Under the pieces are notes generated by a model, which did no database searches, was not told the DNA's origin, and saw nothing but the letters and a program-made list of their open reading frames with translations. Position numbers and translations under genes: made by a program. A stretch of 64,000 bases of DNA, from NCBI RefSeq assembly GCF_000447205.1, contig NZ_AUWY01000116.1, forward strand, positions 1-64,000, written 5' to 3'. Of this stretch, positions 17,002-25,701 are shown in pieces (position 1 is the stretch's first letter; every line of letters begins with the position of its first letter). The DNA comes from Sphingobium ummariense RL-3. GTDB lineage: Bacteria; Pseudomonadota; Alphaproteobacteria; Sphingomonadales; Sphingomonadaceae.

Positions 17002-18018
17002 TCAGATCCGGACGATCAATGTTCCGGCATTGCGCCCGTTGAAAATGTCGACGAAGGCGTCGGGTATGCGATCGAACCCGTCCCGCAGATCATAACGATT
17101 GCGCAGCCGCCCTTCCGCTTCCCATTGTCGTATCGATGCGATCGCGGACGCATAGTCGTCGGCATAATCCCCGACAACAAAGCCCTGCATCCGAATTCGG
17201 CCATAGACAAGCTTCATCATGTCCCTTGGGCCAGCGGCCGGGATGTTCGAATCATAAGCGGCCAGCTGACCGCAGAGCAGGATGCGGCCATGGGGGGCCA
17301 TCCGGTCGACGGCGGCCTGCAATATGTCGCCGCCCACATTGTCGAAGAAAATGTCGATGCCCTTCGGACTGGCCTCTTTCAAAGCCGCGGGAAGGTTCGC
17401 GGACCGATAGTCGATCGCCATGTCCGCGCCGCCTTCTTCCTTCAGCCAACGACATTTATCGGGACCGCCCGCCACCGCAATGACCCGGCAGCCCGCGATG
17501 CGGGCCATCTGGCACGCCATCGCCCCCACCGATCCGGCCGCTCCGGATACGAGGACGGTCATGCCGGGCTTTGGCTCCCCTACGGCGAAAAGGCCGAAAT
17601 AGGCAGTCAGGCTGTTGGGCGAGTAAAGCGTCATCGCGTCGACCGGATCCATCCCGGCGGCGATCGGCGTAATGGGAACGGCTGCCTCATCCGGGCGCAG
17701 GACGGCATAATCCTGCCAGGGCGCCACCGCCGTTGCCCACTGGCCGGCTTCGAACCGGGCATGACGCGACGCCAGTATTTCGACCGCCGCCATGCCCCGG
17801 ATCGGATCGCCGATGCCGATCGCGCCGCGATAGCTGCGTTCGGGCGGGTTCAGCCAGTTGCGGATCGTCGGCGCGCAGGAGATGATCCGCGTGCGGACGA
17901 GAATGTCTCCCTCCTGCAGGGCAGGCGCATCGAACGCCTCCTCGCGATAGGCGAAATCGCTGGCCTGTACCGCGCCTTCGGGCCTGCGCGCGAGCAGCCA
18001 GGCGCGGTTGAGGATCAA
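17002..18018 (-). CDS. Zinc-independent NADPH-dependent MDR oxidoreductase
   Basis: This 338-residue medium-chain reductase resembles the leukotriene B4 12-hydroxydehydrogenase/curcumin reductase (CurA) group, which reduces activated double bonds with NADPH. It shows the N-terminal LNRAWLLARRPEG-type start, the nucleotide-binding loop VLVSGAAGSVGAMACQMA, and IDIFFDNVGGDIL. There are no zinc ligands. The only reasonable start is TTG 18018, which overlaps the upstream stop as TTGA, so it is the last gene of the leftward unit that starts at 24280. In this setting it probably reduces an enoyl or enone intermediate; the substrate is unknown. Confidence 0.85.
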   Translation of the reverse strand: MILNRAWLLARRPEGAVQASDFAYREEAFDAPALQEGDILVRTRIISCAPTIRNWLNPPERSYRGAIGIGDPIRGMAAVEILASRHARFEAGQWATAVAPWQDYAVLRPDEAAVPITPIAAGMDPVDAMTLYSPNSLTAYFGLFAVGEPKPGMTVLVSGAAGSVGAMACQMARIAGCRVIAVAGGPDKCRWLKEEGGADMAIDYRSANLPAALKEASPKGIDIFFDNVGGDILQAAVDRMAPHGRILLCGQLAAYDSNIPAAGPRDMMKLVYGRIRMQGFVVGDYADDYASAIASIRQWEAEGRLRNRYDLRDGFDRIPDAFVDIFNGRNAGTLIVRI

Positions 18019-20084
18019 GCCCCGTCGCCGAACCGCCGCCCCGCTTCCGCCAGTCGCACGAGCAGGGGCGCAGGGCGGAAGCTTTCGCCATGCACCGCCT
18101 CGAGTTGGCGCATGTCCGCGACGATCCGGTCCAGCCCGACCTGATCGGCCCAGAACAGCGGCCCGCCACGGTAGACCGGCCAGTTATAGCCGAGCACGGC
18201 CGCTATATCGATGTCGGACGCACGCAGCGCGATGCCTTCCTCAAGAATCTTCGCGCCTTCGTTGACCACCGGATAGAGCAGCCGCGCGAGCAGCGCCTCG
18301 TCCCCCGACGTGGGGGCATGCGCGACGCCGTGGGCCGCGGCCACCTCCTTGATCAGCCTGTCTGTCACGTCAGAAGGACGCGAGCGCCGCTTCTCGTCAT
18401 AATCATAATAGCCTGCGCCACGCTTCTGGCCCAGCCGACCGGCGGCGACCAGATCGCCCATCACGGTCCGTTCCGTCGCGTTCCGGCCGATGACGTCCAG
18501 GCCCACCAGATCCATCATCTGGAAATGCCCCATGGCAAAGCCGTAATCGACAAGCACGCGGTCGATCTCCGCGATCGGCGTGCCTTCCAGCATCATCGCT
18601 TCGGCCTGCGCGCCCCGTGGCGCCAGCAGCCGGTTGGCGATGAAGCCGTCGCATACGCCGCTCAGCACCGCCACCTTGCCGATCCGCTTGGCGAGCCGCA
18701 TCGCCGTCGCGACCACGGGCTTGGACGTTGCCGCGCCTCGCACCACCTCCAGCAGGCGCATGACATTGGCGGGCGAGAAGAAGTGGAGGCCGACGACCCA
18801 TTCCGGCCGGCTGGTCGCCCCGGCGATGCGATTGAGATCGAGGAAGGAGGTGTTGGACGCCAGGATCGCGCCCTGTCTGGCGATCCGGTCGAGCCTGGCG
18901 AAGATGTCCGTCTTGACGTCCATGCTTTCATAAACGGCTTCGATGATGAGATCGGCCTCGGCAAGCGCGGCGAGATCGAGGCTGGGCGTGATGAGGCCCA
19001 TGCGCTGCTCCACCTGCGCCGCCGTCATCCGCCCCTTGGCCGCCGTCGCCTCATAGTTGCGGCGGATGGTGGCGAGGCCGCGATCCAGCGCTTCCTGGCT
19101 GGTCTCCACCAGCGTGACGGGGATGCCGGCGTTCAGGAAGTTCATCGTGATGCCGCCGCCCATCGTGCCCGCGCCGATGACGCCCACCGACCCGATGTCG
19201 ATAGCGGATGTGTCGGGACCAATGTCGGGAACACGGGCCGCCTCGCGCTCGGCGAAGAAGACATGGCGCTGGGCGGCCGACTCCGGGCTGGTAACCAGCC
19301 GCTCGAACAAGGCAGTTTCCTTTGCCAGCCCTTCGTTGAAGGGGAGCCTCACGGCCGCCTCGACGGCCTCGATGATGGCGGCGGGCGCGACGACCCCCTT
19401 GAAGCGGCGCGCGTTCGCAGCGGCGAAGGCGGTGAACAGCTCCGGGCGATCCCGATCGGCCCGGAGCGCGTCGGCCCGGTCGCGTATTCGCGGCTTCGCA
19501 CCCCCATCGACCATGATGCGGCGCGCGAAGGCCAGCGCCTCATCCTGCAAGGCCGCATCGTCGACCACGGCGTCGACCAGCCCGAGCGCAAGGGCTTCGG
19601 CAGCCTTGATCTGCCGCCCGGACGTGATGATCTCGAGCGCAACCTCCGCACCGACGATCCGGGGCACGCGCTGGGTGCCGCCCGCGCCGGGAAGCAGGCC
19701 TAGATGGACCTCTGGCAGGCCGACCTTCGCGCTCTGCGCCGCCACCCGATAGTGGCAGGCGAGCGCCAGTTCGAACCCGCCGCCAAGCGCCGTGCCATGG
19801 ATGGCGGCAATGACGGGCTTGGGCGCATCGTCCAGCATGGTGCAGAGGTCGGGCAGGGACGGCGGCTGCCAGGGCTGGCCGAATTCGGTGATGTCCGCGC
19901 CGGCAATGAAGGTCCGTCCCGCGCAGAGCAGGACGATGGCGCCAACCGCCTCATCGTCAAATGCCTTTTCGAGTTCGGCCTGCAATCCCTGGCGGAGGGA
20001 TGCGGAGAGCGCGTTCACCGGCGGATTGTCGAGCGTGATCAGGGCGACGCCGTCGGCGACGACGCTGGTTGCGGTCTGCTTCAT
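18015..20084 (-). CDS. FadJ-like bifunctional enoyl-CoA hydratase / 3-hydroxyacyl-CoA dehydrogenase
   Basis: The 689-residue enzyme would hydrate 2-enoyl-CoA and oxidise the 3-hydroxyacyl-CoA with NAD. The N-terminal crotonase domain keeps the oxyanion-hole motif FIAGADITEFG and both catalytic glutamates (GGFELALACH and LPEVHLGLLPGAGG). From about residue 290 follows the dehydrogenase: Rossmann loop VGVIGAGTMGGGITMNF, the catalytic His in VVGLHFFSPANVMRLLEVV, and a C-terminal helical domain repeated twice. ATG 20084 is one base after the ligase stop. An apparent 5' extension of the frame lies inside the ligase gene and was rejected. It belongs to the leftward operon of ligase, SDR, crotonase and CMD-like genes. 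Confidence 0.93.
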   Translation of the reverse strand: MKQTATSVVADGVALITLDNPPVNALSASLRQGLQAELEKAFDDEAVGAIVLLCAGRTFIAGADITEFGQPWQPPSLPDLCTMLDDAPKPVIAAIHGTALGGGFELALACHYRVAAQSAKVGLPEVHLGLLPGAGGTQRVPRIVGAEVALEIITSGRQIKAAEALALGLVDAVVDDAALQDEALAFARRIMVDGGAKPRIRDRADALRADRDRPELFTAFAAANARRFKGVVAPAAIIEAVEAAVRLPFNEGLAKETALFERLVTSPESAAQRHVFFAEREAARVPDIGPDTSAIDIGSVGVIGAGTMGGGITMNFLNAGIPVTLVETSQEALDRGLATIRRNYEATAAKGRMTAAQVEQRMGLITPSLDLAALAEADLIIEAVYESMDVKTDIFARLDRIARQGAILASNTSFLDLNRIAGATSRPEWVVGLHFFSPANVMRLLEVVRGAATSKPVVATAMRLAKRIGKVAVLSGVCDGFIANRLLAPRGAQAEAMMLEGTPIAEIDRVLVDYGFAMGHFQMMDLVGLDVIGRNATERTVMGDLVAAGRLGQKRGAGYYDYDEKRRSRPSDVTDRLIKEVAAAHGVAHAPTSGDEALLARLLYPVVNEGAKILEEGIALRASDIDIAAVLGYNWPVYRGGPLFWADQVGLDRIVADMRQLEAVHGESFRPAPLLVRLAEAGRRFGDGA

Positions 20085-20085
20085 G

Positions 20086-21612
20086 TCATGCGTCCTGTCT
20101 GGGGGGCGGCGCCGCGCGTCTGCGGGCGACCTCCTCCACGGCGATGGCCGCCATCGCCTTCTTGTCGAGCTTGCCGGTGGCGGTGACGGCCATGGCCTCC
20201 ACCAGCACCAGATGTTCGGGCCATTTCTTGCGGGACAGGCCCTGTTGGGAGAGATGGTCGAGCAGGGCGGGCAGGCCGATGCTCCCGTCGTCCGTGCGCA
20301 GCCGACAGACGGCGCAGGCCTGTTCGCCCAACTTGCGTTCGGGCACCGCGACCACTGCCACTTCCGCAACGGCGGGATGGCGCAGCAGGGCGGCTTCGAC
20401 CTCAGCCGGATCGATATTGAAGCCGCCACGGATGATCTGGTCCTTAATGCGGCCGACGACGCGCACGAAGCCCGCCTCGTCGCGGACGATTTCGTCGCCG
20501 GTCAGGTAGAAGCCGTCGGGCGTCATGCGCTCCTGCCCTGCCCCCATGCCCTGCGCATAGCCCAGAAATAGCGAAGGGCCGCGCACGCCGGCCTGCCCCC
20601 GGCTGCCGCGCGGCAGCGGGCGCAGTTCGGCGTCGAACGCCTCCTCCTGCGTGCCGGGAAAGGGGATGCCGTCGAACAGCTGGCGGCGTTCCAGCGAATG
20701 GGCTGGATGGGTGGAAGCATGGCCCATGCATTCGGACATGCCGAACATGCGCAGCGCCTTGAGGCCGAGCAGCCGGTCGGCATCCTCGATCAGCTCCGGC
20801 GTCATCGCGCTGCCGCCCACCGCCATGGCGCGCAGCGGCAGGCGGCCGGTCCATTCGCCGAGCCGGGCGGCCTCCACCATCGTGAACAGATGCGTCGGCA
20901 CCGCGATCGCCCAGCCGCAGCCATAGCGTTCGGCTCGCCGCAGCGCTTCCGCCGGCACCCATGGGTCGACCAGCACCAGCGGATGCCCCAATGAAAGCGC
21001 GAAATGCGCCGTGAAAGTGAAACCGGGCGCGCTGTCGAGCGGGACGATGCCCAGGATCGCGTCGTCCGGTTGCAAACCCGCAATGGCAGCGCAGGCGCGG
21101 GTCGCGTAATTCAGGGCTTCGGGCCCATGCATCACCCCCTTGGGCACGCCGGTGCTGCCGGAGGTAAAGCCGATGAGCGCGGTGTCGCGATCGCGCGGAT
21201 CAGTCGACCGGTCGCCGACGACAGCGGCCACCTCGGGCAGGGCGCTGCCAGCGCCGCTCACCTTGGCGGCATGGCCGAGCGAGGATTCGAGTGTGGCAAG
21301 ATCGCCCGCCCCGAGTTTCGGCGATACGGGGCAGAAAGTCGCCTGCATCGAGGATACGGCAAGCGCCGTGGCGATCGTCGCGGAGCTCTTGTGCCCGGTG
21401 ACGAGGACGCGGTCGCCCGATCCGACTCCCGCGCCTTGCAGCAGGGCTGCGATCTCGACCGCCTGCCCTCGCAGCTCTTCCCGGCTCCACAGGCGGTCGT
21501 CGCAATCCGCCAGGGCAAGCGCGTCCGGCGCGGCCTCGGCAAGGCGGGCGAATTGCGGCCAGAGCCGCTCGGCGTCCCATTCGAACGCCGGATGACTTTG
21601 CTCTTCAGGCAA
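20086..21612 (-). CDS. Acyl-CoA ligase of the class I adenylate-forming family
   Basis: This 508-residue ligase should activate a carboxylic acid to its CoA thioester through an acyl-AMP, probably the entry step of the pathway in this island. Visible motifs are the P-loop-like GFTSGSTGVPKGVMH, MFGMSECMGHASTHP near the acyl pocket, YLTGDEIVR, GRIKDQIIRGGFNIDPAEVE and the C-terminal catalytic Lys in TATGKLDKK. The start is TTG at 21612, overlapping the SDR gene by eight bases; no ATG fits the family's N terminus. It is followed after one base by the FadJ-like gene. Substrate cannot be read from sequence. Confidence 0.9.
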   Translation of the reverse strand: MPEEQSHPAFEWDAERLWPQFARLAEAAPDALALADCDDRLWSREELRGQAVEIAALLQGAGVGSGDRVLVTGHKSSATIATALAVSSMQATFCPVSPKLGAGDLATLESSLGHAAKVSGAGSALPEVAAVVGDRSTDPRDRDTALIGFTSGSTGVPKGVMHGPEALNYATRACAAIAGLQPDDAILGIVPLDSAPGFTFTAHFALSLGHPLVLVDPWVPAEALRRAERYGCGWAIAVPTHLFTMVEAARLGEWTGRLPLRAMAVGGSAMTPELIEDADRLLGLKALRMFGMSECMGHASTHPAHSLERRQLFDGIPFPGTQEEAFDAELRPLPRGSRGQAGVRGPSLFLGYAQGMGAGQERMTPDGFYLTGDEIVRDEAGFVRVVGRIKDQIIRGGFNIDPAEVEAALLRHPAVAEVAVVAVPERKLGEQACAVCRLRTDDGSIGLPALLDHLSQQGLSRKKWPEHLVLVEAMAVTATGKLDKKAMAAIAVEEVARRRAAPPPRQDA

Positions 21613-22399
21613 GGGACTGCCCTCCGTCGACCAGGAAGGTCTGACCCGTGATGAAGCTGCCCGCGTCCGACGCCAGCAGGGCCAGCGTGCCTGCCACTTC
21701 GTCCGGGCGACCGAAGCGGCGCATCAATATGCCTGCGCGCGTCTTTTCCTGAATGGCGGGATCGAGCGTTTCGGTCATCCCGGTCTCGATCGAACCGGGC
21801 GCGATGGCGTTGACGCGGATGTTGTGACCGGCCCATTGGGCCGCGAGATCGCTGGTCAGGTGAACGATCGCCGCCTTGCTGGTGGTGTAGGGAACGACCT
21901 GCCCTGCGTCCGGCTGATAGGACAGGAAGGCGCCGACCGACGCGATGTTGACGATCGCACCGCCCCCCGCCGCGATCATGTGGCGCGCGGCGTGCCGGCA
22001 GGCGAGGAAGGTGCCGGTCACATTGACGTCCATCACCTTCTGCCAGCCTTTGAGCGGGATATCCTGCGGCAGCCCCCACCAGGACGCGCCCGCATTGTTG
22101 ATGAGGATGTCGAGCCCGCCCAGCCGTTCGACCGTTCCCGCGACCGCCGCCTCCACCGATGCCTCGTCAGCGATGTTGCAGGAAAGGCCGACGGCCGGAA
22201 CCCGGAACCGCTCGGCTATGCCGGCGGCCAGATCGGCGCAGTCGGCCTCCGTGCGGGACGCGAGGGCGACGGCGCAACCGAGGTCCGCCAGCGTCGCGGC
22301 CATCGCTTCGGCCAGCGCGCCGCGTCCGCCGGTTATGAGCGCGCGTTTGCCGTCGAGGCGGAATTGAGCGGCGGTGAAACCGGGGTTCCAGTCAGCCAT
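21605..22399 (-). CDS. Short-chain dehydrogenase/reductase (SDR)
   Basis: A 264-residue classical SDR of the FabG type, interconverting an alcohol and a ketone with NAD(P). It has ITGGRGALAEAMAATLADLG (a slightly altered TGxxxGxG cofactor loop, with Ala for the last Gly), NNAG in DILINNAGASWW, a catalytic Ser in IASVGAF and YTTSK with the catalytic Tyr/Lys, and it ends FLVDGGQSLA. ATG 22399 overlaps the EthD-family stop codon by eight bases, and the gene overlaps the ligase by eight, so translation is probably coupled along the operon. Confidence 0.9.
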   Translation of the reverse strand: MADWNPGFTAAQFRLDGKRALITGGRGALAEAMAATLADLGCAVALASRTEADCADLAAGIAERFRVPAVGLSCNIADEASVEAAVAGTVERLGGLDILINNAGASWWGLPQDIPLKGWQKVMDVNVTGTFLACRHAARHMIAAGGGAIVNIASVGAFLSYQPDAGQVVPYTTSKAAIVHLTSDLAAQWAGHNIRVNAIAPGSIETGMTETLDPAIQEKTRAGILMRRFGRPDEVAGTLALLASDAGSFITGQTFLVDGGQSLA

Positions 22400-22730
22400 G
22401 ATCGTCTCCGGCAAGCAGATCGACTTCATCGGTGATGAGGATGATGCGCCGACCGCCCATGCCCTTCGTCTGGGCGGTCGCCGCCTTCCATTCGGGCGAG
22501 GCGAAGGCGGCGTCGAGCGCCGCCTGATCAGCGAAGGTCAGCACGGCGTGGCCGTCCCAGCCGGGCGCTTCCGGATTGTCATAATCCTTCGTCACCGCGC
22601 CATGCCGATAGGCCAGAAGGCCCGGCAGCACCCTGGCGGCGTCGGCATGCGGCCCACGCCACCAGGTTGTGAACTGCTCGTGCGTCCAGTCCTGCGGCCG
22701 GCTGGCCAGGACGACCATGCTGACCGCCAT
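22392..22730 (-). CDS. EthD-family protein
   Basis: The 112-residue protein matches the EthD family of dimeric alpha-beta barrels: WTHEQFTTWWRGPHADAARVLPGL, then YRHGAV and a C-terminal DHG-type end. EthD was first found beside an ether-degrading P450 and relatives include small cyclases, lyases and accessory proteins; no reaction can be assigned. It sits three bases after the crotonase gene and overlaps the SDR, so it belongs to the same degradative unit. Possible roles are handling of an unstable intermediate, by inference. Confidence 0.78.
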   Translation of the reverse strand: MAVSMVVLASRPQDWTHEQFTTWWRGPHADAARVLPGLLAYRHGAVTKDYDNPEAPGWDGHAVLTFADQAALDAAFASPEWKAATAQTKGMGGRRIILITDEVDLLAGDDHG

Positions 22731-22733
22731 GGC

Positions 22734-23531
22734 TTACTTGCCCGTCCAGACCGGCTGGCGCTTCTCGAGGAAGGCCGCGACGCCTTCCTTCGCATCGGCG
22801 GAGTGATGCACCACGTTGCAGGTCATGGTTTCCAGCGTGATGAGAGAGTTGGTGTCGGCGTCCATGCCGCGATTGACCGCCATCTTGGTCATCCACATGC
22901 AGAAGGGGCTCTTGTCGATCAGCGGCGCGCAGAAATCCTGGATCAGCTGCTCCAGCTGGTCGCTGGGCGCCGAGGCGTTGCACAGGCCCCATTCGACGCA
23001 TTCCTTGCCGGACAAGAGCTTGCCGGTCAGCATCAGCTCCTTCGACTTGCGCATGCCGATATAGCGCGGCAGGCGATAGATCGGACCGGCGCCGCCGAAC
23101 AGGGCGCGGCGGATGTGGAAGTCGCCGATCTTGGCGTCGTCGGCGGCAATGCCGAAGTCGCACGAGATGAACAGCTCAAAACCGCCGGCAACCGCGTAAC
23201 CCTCGACGCAGGCGATGGTCGGCTTCTTCATATTGTAGATCTTGTCGTAGGTGCGCGCGGAGTCGATCGCGAGCTGAAGCGAGGTGCTGGTTTCGTGCAG
23301 CACCGGCCCGACGAGCTGCCCCAGGTCCGCGCCGGCGCAGAAGGTATGGCCACGGCCACGGAAAACGACCGCCAGCACCGAATTATCCTCGGCCGCTTTG
23401 TCCACTGCCGCCTCGAGGTCGCGCAGCAGCTGGGGGCTGACGCAATTCTTCACATGCGGGCGATTGAGCCAGATCGTGCAGATGCCGTTGTCAGCCACTT
23501 CATATTGGATGACGTCCTTTTCCGGTTCCAT
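22734..23531 (-). CDS. Enoyl-CoA hydratase/isomerase (crotonase) family protein
   Basis: A 265-residue crotonase-fold enzyme acting on a CoA thioester. The oxyanion-hole motif FCAGADLGQL and VAGGFELFISCDFGIA, with the first catalytic Glu, are present. The second catalytic Glu of hydratases, normally in a PE(I/V)xxGxxPGAGG segment, is not: the equivalent stretch reads GDFHIRRALFGGAGPIYRLPR, with His at the aligned position. The enzyme may therefore isomerise, hydrolyse or cleave its substrate rather than hydrate it. It starts at ATG 23531 with AAGGAG upstream and follows the CMD-like gene by 41 bases. Confidence 0.9.
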   Translation of the reverse strand: MEPEKDVIQYEVADNGICTIWLNRPHVKNCVSPQLLRDLEAAVDKAAEDNSVLAVVFRGRGHTFCAGADLGQLVGPVLHETSTSLQLAIDSARTYDKIYNMKKPTIACVEGYAVAGGFELFISCDFGIAADDAKIGDFHIRRALFGGAGPIYRLPRYIGMRKSKELMLTGKLLSGKECVEWGLCNASAPSDQLEQLIQDFCAPLIDKSPFCMWMTKMAVNRGMDADTNSLITLETMTCNVVHHSADAKEGVAAFLEKRQPVWTGK

Positions 23532-23572
23532 GTAAGTCTCTCCTTGGCAAAGATGTGAAAAGATGTGTCGTG

Positions 23573-24280
23573 TCAGCGGGCGATGCCGCCTTCTTCAGGC
23601 GGGGCAAGCATGCCGCCCACCGCCATCCAGGCGGCGATCCCCGCCGACGGAACGGCGCAAAGCACCGCTTCGGCAATTTCCTCGTCGGAGGCGCCAGCAT
23701 TGCGGGCGCCGCGCACATGGGTCGCGGCCATGGGGCTGTATCCCGCCGCCAGGATGGCCAGCAGGAGCAGTTCGCCATGTTTGGGCGAAAGCGGGTTGGC
23801 GTCGATACTGCCCCGCCGCATCAGATAATAGGCGTCCGCCGCTTGGGGCACGAGGCGTATCAACACGCCGAGCGGTGGCGGGATGTTCCCTGCCCAATAG
23901 GCCCGAAAATTGGCCTCCGCCTCCCCCTCCGCCGCCGTGGGCAGGGATTGCGGGTCCGGCGCCTCGACGTCGCCGAAACTCTCCTCGATGATCTGCGCGA
24001 AATCGAGCGCCGCAGCCTCGCCGCGGAGGCTGGACAGCACGATGAGGCCTGCGGTCGCCTCCTTGGAGGTCAGGCCAAGCATTACGCCGCGTTCCAGCTC
24101 CCGGCGCGCAAGGGGCAAATGGCGGCGATCGACGGCAGCCACCGCTGCGAACAGCGCTTTGAGACGAGCCGGCACCGCGCCGTCCGATTCGATCACTGAT
24201 CGGAAAATGTCGTATCCTGCAAGCGTGTACGGCGCATAGCCCCGCAACAGGGCGACATCCATCAATGGGCTATTCGTCAT
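23573..24280 (-). CDS. Carboxymuconolactone decarboxylase (CMD)-like protein, copy 1
   Basis: The 235-residue protein appears to hold two CMD-type helical repeats (residues about 30-100 and 140-225). Each half has a GASxEEI-like helix, for example ATHVRGARNAGASDEEIAEAV. The CxxC pair used by AhpD peroxidases is missing, so it is not a peroxidase of that kind. It may be a lactonase/decarboxylase-like catalyst or a structural relative. A clear paralogue lies at 40694-41383. It is the first gene of the leftward operon and starts from ATG 24280 with AGGAGA seven bases upstream. The promoter region before it carries CGACC-N4-GGTCG operators. Confidence 0.82.
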   Translation of the reverse strand: MTNSPLMDVALLRGYAPYTLAGYDIFRSVIESDGAVPARLKALFAAVAAVDRRHLPLARRELERGVMLGLTSKEATAGLIVLSSLRGEAAALDFAQIIEESFGDVEAPDPQSLPTAAEGEAEANFRAYWAGNIPPPLGVLIRLVPQAADAYYLMRRGSIDANPLSPKHGELLLLAILAAGYSPMAATHVRGARNAGASDEEIAEAVLCAVPSAGIAAWMAVGGMLAPPEEGGIAR

Positions 24281-24300
24281 CGCTTGCTCTCCTGCGACCC

Positions 24301-24329
24301 AGATGATCGACCGACTGGTCGGGCGTCAA
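24301..24329 (-). promoter_or_regulatory. Leftward promoter with TetR-type operator A
   Basis: On the minus strand TTGACG (24329-24324) is followed by a 17-base spacer and then TCATCT (24306-24301). The spacer contains the palindrome CGACC-AGTC-GGTCG (24308-24321). This would drive the CMD-like to MDR operon, with repressor binding between -35 and -10. The -10 is weak, so the assignment rests mainly on near identity with the promoter at 24354. Confidence 0.6.
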
Positions 24330-24353
24330 CCGAAAATTTCTTCCCTGACCAGT

Positions 24354-24402
24354 TTGACAGCCGACCAGTCGGTCGAGTAGTTATTGCTCGACCGATCGGT
24401 CG
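24354..24402 (+). promoter_or_regulatory. Rightward promoter with TetR-type operators B and C
   Basis: TTGACA (24354-24359) is followed by the spacer GCCGACCAGTCGGTCGA, holding operator B (24362-24375), and a -10-like region near 24377-24383. A second, perfectly symmetrical palindrome CGACCGA/TCGGTCG (operator C, 24389-24402) lies just downstream. Operators A, B and C start at 24308, 24362 and 24389, that is 54 and 27 bases apart. This should control the acyl-CoA dehydrogenase/kinase operon. Confidence 0.65.
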
Positions 24403-24462
24403 GGTGAGCGCTAGAACATGCGCAGGCCGGCTCGAATCCGGCGGCGTAAATGGAGCGGATGC

Positions 24463-25701
24463 GTGGATTTCGAACAGTCGGCTAAATCCAGGGAGTGGAT
24501 GGAACGCGTCCGCGCTTTTATGGAGGAGCACATCGTTCCTGCCGTTCCCGTCTATCATCAGCAGTCGGCCGCGATCGATCGCTGGACCGAGATTCCGCCC
24601 GTGTTCGACGAACTCAAGGACAAGGCGCGGGCGGCGGGGCTGTGGAACATCTTCATGCCGCCATCTGAGCATGACGACGAATTTTTCACCAGCGTCGGCC
24701 TTACCAACGTCGAATATGCGCCGATCGCCGAGCTGATGGGTCGGATTTCCTTCGCCAGCGAGGTGTTCAACTGCATGGCGCCCGACACCGGCAATTTCGA
24801 GGTGCTGCATCGCTATGGCACGCCCGCGCAGAAGCAGCGCTTCATGGTGCCGCTGCGCGACGGGAAGACCCGGTCCGCATTCCTGATGACCGAACCGGCC
24901 GTCGCCTCCTCCGACGCGCGCAATATCCAGACCGAGATTCGCCGCGAGGGCGGCGACTATGTCATCAACGGCCGGAAATGGTGGTCGTCGGGCGCCGGCC
25001 ATCCGCGCTGCGACTTCTTCATCGTCATGGGCAAGACCGACCCGGACGCCGCACCCTACCGGCAGCAATCGATGATCCTGGTGCCGCGCGACACGCCCGG
25101 CGTCACGATCGTCCGCCACCTCCCCGTCTTCGGCTACGATCATGCGCCCCACGGACATTTTGAAGTCGCCCTGGAAAATGTCCGCGTGCCTGCGGAGAAC
25201 ATGCTGCTGGGCGAAGGCTGCGGCTTCGAGATCGCGCAAGGGCGCCTTGGCCCCGGACGGATCCATCACACGATGCGCAACATCGCGACGATGGAAGTCG
25301 CGCTGGAAAAGATGTGCCGCCGCCTCCTCTCGCGCCGGGCCTTCGGCAAGGCGATCGCCGAACATTCGGTCTGGGAAGAGCGGATCGCCCGCGCCCGCTG
25401 CGAGATCGAAATGGCGCGCCTGCTGTGCCTGAAGGCCGCGCATAGGATGGATACGGTTGGCAGCAAGGCCGCGCGCGCCGAAATCGCGATGATCAAGATC
25501 GCTGCCCCCAAAATGGCGCAACAGATCGTCGACGACGCCATCCAGGCGCACGGCGGTGGCGGGGTGAGCGACGACTTCGGCCTGGCCGAGCTTTGGGCGA
25601 ACACCCGCATCGTGCGGCTGACCGATGGGCCGGACGAGGTGCATGAACGCCAGCTCGCCCGTATGGAACTCGCCAAATATGCAGAAAGGGCCGCATCGTG
25701 A
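24463..25701 (+). CDS. ACAD11-like acyl-CoA dehydrogenase family protein
   Basis: A 412-residue flavoprotein of the acyl-CoA dehydrogenase fold. It has the FAD/substrate segment [17 protein letters not shown] and [20 protein letters not shown], which closely resembles ACAD10/ACAD11. [14 protein letters not shown] and the C-terminal [18 protein letters not shown] follow. In ACAD10/11 and in bacterial levulinate catabolism, a partner APH-type kinase phosphorylates a 4-hydroxyacyl-CoA and the dehydrogenase-fold enzyme removes the phosphate. Here such a kinase follows with a four-base overlap. Start GTG 24463 has GGAG seven bases upstream; the longer ATG frame at 24418 would run through the leader. 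Function is inferred from family and context. Confidence 0.9.
   Translation: MDFEQSAKSREWMERVRAFMEEHIVPAVPVYHQQSAAIDRWTEIPPVFDELKDKARAAGLWNIFMPPSEHDDEFFTSVGLTNVEYAPIAELMGRISFASEVFNCMAPDTGNFEVLHRYGTPAQKQRFMVPLRDGKTRSAFLMTEPAVASSDARNIQTEIRREGGDYVINGRKWWSSGAGHPRCDFFIVMGKTDPDAAPYRQQSMILVPRDTPGVTIVRHLPVFGYDHAPHGHFEVALENVRVPAENMLLGEGCGFEIAQGRLGPGRIHHTMRNIATMEVALEKMCRRLLSRRAFGKAIAEHSVWEERIARARCEIEMARLLCLKAAHRMDTVGSKAARAEIAMIKIAAPKMAQQIVDDAIQAHGGGGVSDDFGLAELWANTRIVRLTDGPDEVHERQLARMELAKYAERAAS

Noticed and set aside
16849..18144. A plus-strand open frame over the MDR reductase gene
   Set aside because: Low-complexity Arg/His-rich translation; the minus-strand reductase has clear cofactor motifs.
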